NCBI GenBank assembly: GCA_036269075.1
Contig: DATASX010000085.1
Span: 47,771 to 111,770 of the forward strand
Length of the DNA stretch: 64,000 bases
Origin: Sporichthyaceae bacterium
GTDB lineage: Bacteria; Actinomycetota; Actinomycetes; Sporichthyales; Sporichthyaceae
Reading direction: 5' to 3'
Each line of letters opens with the position of its first letter. Position 1 is the stretch's first letter. A program made the position numbers and the translations under genes. The notes under the pieces were generated by a model. That model did not search any database. It saw nothing but the letters and a program-made list of their open reading frames with translations, and was not told the origin of the DNA. Below, piece after piece: positions 60,056 through 64,000 of the stretch.

Positions 60056-61386
60056 GAGGCGCGCTCGTCGATGACCCGACGCGACTTCAGCACCGCGCGT
60101 TCGAACACGTTGGCCTCGACGAGGTTGACCGGGACCCGGATCAGGCAGTGGTGGGTGACCGCGTCGGTGGCCTGCCGGGTCAGGTTGTCGCGGTCGCCGG
60201 TGAAGTCCGGGGCGACCTCGACCTCGACCCTGATCTCGTCCAGGTGTCCCTGCTTGAACACCCGGATGCGGAACTCGGTGCCCAGCCCGGCCACGCCGCG
60301 CAGGGCTTTCTCGATCGCGGAGGGGAAGATGTTCGCCCCGCGGATCACGAGCATGTCGTCGACCCGGCCCATCAGGCCCTGCGGCAGTCGGGGATAGGTG
60401 CGCCCGCACGGGCAGGGCTCGCGGGTCAGGTAGCTGCGGTCGTTGACCTGGAAACGGATCATCGGCTGCGAGATCCGATGCAGATGCGTGTAGACGAGGT
60501 TGCCGATCTCCCCGTCCGGCACGAGCTTGTGGGAGTCCTCGGGATCGACGAGCTCGGTCCAGACCTCGTCGGTGTAGACGTGCGGGCCTTGCATGTGGGA
60601 GCACTCGGCGTTGGTCACGAACGGGAACATCTCGGAGCTGGTACCGGCATCGCAGAGGATGTCCAGTCCCCACAGCTCCATGATCAGTTTCTTGGTGGAC
60701 GGGATCGAGCCGCCGGGTTCGCCGCCGGACAGAAAGATCCGGATCGGGCTGTTGACGGTGTCGTAGCCCATCTCCCTGGCGACCTCGGCCATGTGCAGCA
60801 TGTACGAGGGGGTCGCCTCGACCACGGTCGAGCCCAACCGGTCGATCATCTCGATGTGCCGCCGGGTGTCGGCCAGCCCCATCGGGAACACAGTCGCGCC
60901 CACCTCTTCGGCGGCCATCAGCATCGCCCAGCCGCCGAAGAACATGCCGAACGGGAACGCGTAGTGCACCACGTCGGACGGCCGCACCCCGGAGGCCCAG
61001 TGGGTGAGCGCGAAGATCTCCTTCGCGTGCTCCCAGTCGGCGCGCGCGACCCCGTACATGGTCGGGGTGCCCGAGGTGCCCGAAGAGCCGTGGATCCGGA
61101 AGATGTCGGTCCGGTCGATGCCCAAATAGCTGCCGTACGGCGGGAACTCCGCCTGGTCGGCGACCAGCATCTTCTTGGTCATGATCGGGCAGCGCTGCGT
61201 GAAGTCGGCCAGTGTCCGCACCTGGTCCGGATGGAACCCGTGCGCGTCCCAGTGCCGCTGGTAGAACGTCAGTGTGTAGGCCCGCTTGAGCGAGGCCTGC
61301 AGGTGGACGAGCGTCTCGGCATCGCGGTCTGCCGGGTCGCGCGTCTCGCGTTTGACGTCCCAGTACGGGTTCGTGGGATCGCGCAC
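60052..61386 (-). CDS. Phenylacetate-CoA-ligase-like acyl-CoA ligase
   Basis: 444 residues, PaaK length. The phosphate-binding loop is IHGSSGTSGTPTMYGVAR, then DAGTSSEMFPFVTNAECSH, and the hinge GRVDDMLVIRGANIFPSAIE. It activates a carboxylic acid to its CoA thioester with ATP. The substrate need not be aromatic. It is second in the operon, 36 bases after the LLM gene. Confidence 0.9.
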   Translation of the reverse strand: MRDPTNPYWDVKRETRDPADRDAETLVHLQASLKRAYTLTFYQRHWDAHGFHPDQVRTLADFTQRCPIMTKKMLVADQAEFPPYGSYLGIDRTDIFRIHGSSGTSGTPTMYGVARADWEHAKEIFALTHWASGVRPSDVVHYAFPFGMFFGGWAMLMAAEEVGATVFPMGLADTRRHIEMIDRLGSTVVEATPSYMLHMAEVAREMGYDTVNSPIRIFLSGGEPGGSIPSTKKLIMELWGLDILCDAGTSSEMFPFVTNAECSHMQGPHVYTDEVWTELVDPEDSHKLVPDGEIGNLVYTHLHRISQPMIRFQVNDRSYLTREPCPCGRTYPRLPQGLMGRVDDMLVIRGANIFPSAIEKALRGVAGLGTEFRIRVFKQGHLDEIRVEVEVAPDFTGDRDNLTRQATDAVTHHCLIRVPVNLVEANVFERAVLKSRRVIDERAS

Positions 61387-61422
61387 GGGATTCCTCCTCC
61401 TAGCGGAGCGCCCTCACCGGTC

Positions 61423-62538
61423 TCACGCGGAGATGGTGACCTTGGCGCCTGCCGCGGCAGCCATCTTCTGCACCTCGGGGGCGACCTTGTCCATGAACAG
61501 CTTCAGGCTGTTGTCGACGGCCTCGACCGACATGCCACCGAAGGACACCAGGATCATCTGGCTGAACTCGCCGATCAATTCGATGCGCCGGCGCATCTGT
61601 TCGATCATCTTCTCCGGCGTTCCGGTCCACTGCAGGCCGTAGAAGCCCTCGAACGCGGCCTCGCGGCCGGCTGCCTGGATGGCCTCGGCGCCACCGGCGT
61701 AGTGGTTGTACATGTCCGAGCTGGCGAAGTGCTTGCCGTCGAACTCGTAGTGGTCGACCATCGCGTTGAAGAACGGCCCGAGGTGATCGCGCATCACGGT
61801 GTCGGCGACCGCTGCGTCCTCGTGGCAGTACGAGAAGTCCAGCAGGACCGGCGGCGGAGCCGGCACGCCGTGCGTCGCCTCGTAGAGCGCCCGCCACTCG
61901 TTGAACTGCTCGGCCTGCTGCTCAATCGGGTACTGGTAGTTGAAGCACATCAGCGTTCCGCCGAACTCGGCGGAGGCGGCGATCGAGGGCGGCGACATCG
62001 CGATCGTGTAGGTCCGGTCGCGGAAGTTCTTGGCCGGCTCGGGGAAGATGTCCCGCTTGGGCTGGTTGAAGTACTTGCCGTCGTGATCGATGAAGCCGTT
62101 GTCCAGGCCGTCGAGGAGCATGTTCGCGGTCTCGGTGAAGCGGTCCCGCGACTCCTCCATGTCGACGCCGAAGCCTTCGTACTCCATGCGGGCCAGCCCT
62201 CGCCCGAGGCCGAGCAGCAGCCGGCCGTTTGAGAGATGGTCGACGATGCTGATGCGCTCCGCGAGGCGCATGGCGTCGTTGTGGCCCTGCCACCACGGCA
62301 GGATGATGGCGCCGGTGCCGAGCTTGATGCGGCTGGTCTTGGCTGCCAGGTAGGTCAAGGCCGACAGCGGGTCCGGTGACTCGCAGTACGGACGGTCGAA
62401 GTGGTGCTCGGGCGCCCAGACGCTGTCGAAGCCGAGCTCCTCGGCACGCACCCCGAGGTCCATCTCCTCCTTCCACAGCTGCGCGTCGGTCTTACCTGAG
62501 TGCGCGTTCGCGAACAGCAGCAGAATCCCGAAGTGCAT
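61423..62538 (-). CDS. LLM-class flavin-dependent oxidoreductase
   Basis: 371 residues of a luciferase-like TIM barrel: ELGFDSVWAPEHHFDRPY, KTSRIKLGTGAIILPWWQGH, NGRLLLGLGRGLARMEYEGF. Members use reduced FMN or F420; the cofactor is not decidable here. It is the first gene of the minus-strand operon, so the regulatory sites at 62617-62659 lie in its promoter region. Confidence 0.9.
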   Translation of the reverse strand: MHFGILLLFANAHSGKTDAQLWKEEMDLGVRAEELGFDSVWAPEHHFDRPYCESPDPLSALTYLAAKTSRIKLGTGAIILPWWQGHNDAMRLAERISIVDHLSNGRLLLGLGRGLARMEYEGFGVDMEESRDRFTETANMLLDGLDNGFIDHDGKYFNQPKRDIFPEPAKNFRDRTYTIAMSPPSIAASAEFGGTLMCFNYQYPIEQQAEQFNEWRALYEATHGVPAPPPVLLDFSYCHEDAAVADTVMRDHLGPFFNAMVDHYEFDGKHFASSDMYNHYAGGAEAIQAAGREAAFEGFYGLQWTGTPEKMIEQMRRRIELIGEFSQMILVSFGGMSVEAVDNSLKLFMDKVAPEVQKMAAAAGAKVTISA

Positions 62539-62616
62539 GGGTCCGACCCTTCTGATGGGCAGCGGGGCTCAAGCGATGGCCATGTCTACGTCGGCCGCGG
62601 CGACCGCTGAATCCGT

Positions 62617-62659
62617 GCTAGGTACTAGCCCGGATCCGCCTCCGGTCGTAGTTCCTACG
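62617..62659. promoter_or_regulatory. Two tandem palindromes in the divergent operon promoter
   Basis: GCTAG-GTA-CTAGC (62617-62629) and CGTAG-TTC-CTACG (62647-62659) share the core TAG-N3-CTA and start exactly 30 bases apart, about three helical turns. They lie between the LLM operon and the SDR gene. Probable paired operator for a dimeric regulator. Confidence 0.6.
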
Positions 62660-62791
62660 GATGCGCCTGCGAGATTGACGGAACCTGACAACGGGTGGTC
62701 CCCACCTGACGTCATCGGCCATTGGCAAGCACGCCCCGGCTACCTAACGTCGGGGTCACTCCAGGCGTCGCCGACCGGAATGAGGATGCAG

Positions 62792-63535
62792 ATGAGCTTG
62801 CAGGGGCGAACCGCGATCATCACCGGCGCCGGATCAGGGATCGGGCGCGGAACGGCCTTGCGGGCCGCCGCCGAGGGCATGCACGTGGTGGCGCTGGACG
62901 TCAAACAGGCCGACCAGACCGCGGAGGAGATCACTTCCGCAGGCGGCTCGGCGTCGGCGGTCTCGATGGACGTCCGGGAGCCGGGCGAGTGGCGCCTGGT
63001 GGTGGAGCAGACGTTGGCCCGGCAGGGCTCGATCGATCTGCTGGCCAACGTCGCCGGCGTGGTCAACGCTGGCCCGGACAACGCGGTGGACCAGACCGAC
63101 GACGGCTGGGACCGGGTCGTGTCGATCAACCAGACAGGCGTGTTCTACGGGATGCGCGCGGTGCTGCCCGCGATGATCGCCGCCGGCGGCGGCGCGATCG
63201 TCAACGTCGCCTCGGTCGCGGGCCTGGTCGGCATGCAGAACGTTTTCACCTACTCGGCCACCAAGGGCGCGATCATCGGCATGAGCCGCCAGGCCGCGAT
63301 CGAGTACGCCAAGACCGGCGTGCGGATCAACGTCATCTGCCCCGGCATCATCGAAACGCCGATCCTGGGCGACATCACCGACGCGCTGCGGGACTACTGC
63401 GAGGCTGCCACGCCCAATGGGCGGCTCGGCCAACCGGACGACATCGCCGCGACTCTGATCCACCTGGCCCGCCCGGAATCCTCATTCATCACCGGCCAGG
63501 TCATTGCCATCGACGGTGGTTGGACCGCTCAATAG
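62792..63535 (+). CDS. Short-chain dehydrogenase/reductase
   Basis: 247 residues. TGAGSGIGRGTA is the coenzyme motif, LLANVAGV follows, and the triad is Ser in NVASVAG plus Tyr/Lys in TYSATKGA. The Asp after the second strand (ALDVKQ) favours NAD. ATG 62792 has AGGA upstream; ATG 62780 is possible. Divergent from the LLM operon and probably part of the same regulon. Confidence 0.9.
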   Translation: MSLQGRTAIITGAGSGIGRGTALRAAAEGMHVVALDVKQADQTAEEITSAGGSASAVSMDVREPGEWRLVVEQTLARQGSIDLLANVAGVVNAGPDNAVDQTDDGWDRVVSINQTGVFYGMRAVLPAMIAAGGGAIVNVASVAGLVGMQNVFTYSATKGAIIGMSRQAAIEYAKTGVRINVICPGIIETPILGDITDALRDYCEAATPNGRLGQPDDIAATLIHLARPESSFITGQVIAIDGGWTAQ

Positions 63536-63699
63536 CTCCAGCACCGTGCACGGCAGGACCCGCCCGCCCGCGGGGCCCGTAGAGAACACCGCCCGCAGTC
63601 GTACCGCTTTTCGAATTACGGCCCAGCAGCACCACAGAAGCTGTTCGACATTCCTGGACGACTGCGGCCCCGCTCGGGGCCTTCTCGAAGGGCAAGCAC

Positions 63700-64000
63700 A
63701 TGACAGCTGGAAGGAGACCACGTCGGCTGGTAACGGCCTGCGTGGCTGTCAGCACGACGTTGGCCCTGTTGGCCGCATGCGGTGGGTCCCGGGTCGCCGC
63801 GAGCGACACGGCGAGCCAGAACTCCGGTTCCGCGTCGACCGACACCGCGGCGAACACCCCGGCCAACAGCGCACCGGCCGGGGGTAGTGCCGCGGCGGGT
63901 TCGGACAGTTCTGTGGCTGGTGCGGCGGCCTCGACGGGTACGGCGGTCAAGCCTGCTGCGGGTTCGACCTCGACGGCGGCGAAGGTGGCTCCGGCGGTGG
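63700..64000 (+). CDS. Lipoprotein, start of a probable solute-binding protein (3' truncated)
   Basis: The frame is open to the window end, about 100 residues. A lipoprotein signal (VSTTLALLAACGGS) gives lipid-modified Cys27. A long Ala/Ser/Thr/Gly linker with repeated SA, TA and GS units follows. Such starts are common in ABC transporter substrate-binding proteins of actinomycetes, but the folded domain lies beyond the window, so the transport role is a guess. Confidence 0.6.
   Translation, partial: MTAGRRPRRLVTACVAVSTTLALLAACGGSRVAASDTASQNSGSASTDTAANTPANSAPAGGSAAAGSDSSVAGAAASTGTAVKPAAGSTSTAAKVAPAV

Noticed and set aside
60148..62232. 694-residue open frame on the plus strand
   Set aside because: Antisense of the CoA ligase and LLM genes; high GC suppresses stops.

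Overview
The window is very GC-rich (about 70% by eye), gene-dense DNA from an actinomycete. An SsgA-like sporulation/division protein, Lsr2, a mycofactocin-coupled SDR, a deazaflavin (F420)-type nitroreductase, a PaiB-type FMN protein, AveC-family membrane protein and a mycobacterial-type LexA box all point to Actinomycetota, probably a sporulating, soil-type lineage (Sporichthya/Frankia/Pseudonocardia-like). The genus cannot be fixed from this sequence alone. No rRNA, tRNA, CRISPR array, phage or insertion sequence was recognised.

Bases 1-19,000 are a mosaic of short transcription units: two MFS transporters, CinA, a truncated haemoglobin, a cold-shock protein, Lsr2, a MoxR-type ATPase with its VWA partner, a secreted lipase, several small secreted or orphan proteins, an orphan anti-sigma-like protein, a pair of 92-residue paralogues with a shared upstream element, and alkB behind a textbook LexA box. 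Bases 19,000-37,400 hold a frameshifted cytidylate-kinase-like gene, a glycosyltransferase with a repetitive acidic tail, ssgA-like, a SpoIIE-type regulator with degraded phosphatase motifs, alkA, an FAD-linked oxidase, two DHA2 exporters with ArsR/MarR regulators, an L,D-transpeptidase and an enoyl-CoA hydratase.

From 37,500 to the end the window is mostly catabolic. The first cluster (38.8-46.8 kb) is arranged around a divergent promoter with a palindromic operator. A flavin monooxygenase and a Baeyer-Villiger-type monooxygenase lie on one side. An HSL esterase, a PEP-utilising enzyme without ATP-grasp, a CrtC/AttH-like protein and an AveC-family protein lie on the other. A 1515-residue pseudokinase/ATPase/histidine kinase with its LuxR response regulator (48.3-53.6 kb) separates it from a tightly overlapping eight-gene minus-strand operon (53.7-62.5 kb). 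That operon encodes an LLM oxidoreductase, a PaaK-like CoA ligase, a P450, a DUF35-Ltp2-like fusion, a second CrtC/AttH-like protein, an aminoglycoside-phosphotransferase-like kinase, its small partner, and an SMP-30 lactonase. My reading is that the two clusters oxidise an alicyclic or terpenoid/steroid-like compound: ketone to ester or lactone, lactone to hydroxy acid, hydroxy acid to CoA thioester, phosphorylation of the hydroxyacyl-CoA, then retro-aldol cleavage. This is inference from family membership.

The most unusual non-genic signal is a 15-bp palindrome, CTGAC-N5-GTCAG. Eight exact and at least five near-exact copies lie in gaps between genes, several overlapping stop codons and four lying between convergent genes, where a promoter operator is not expected.
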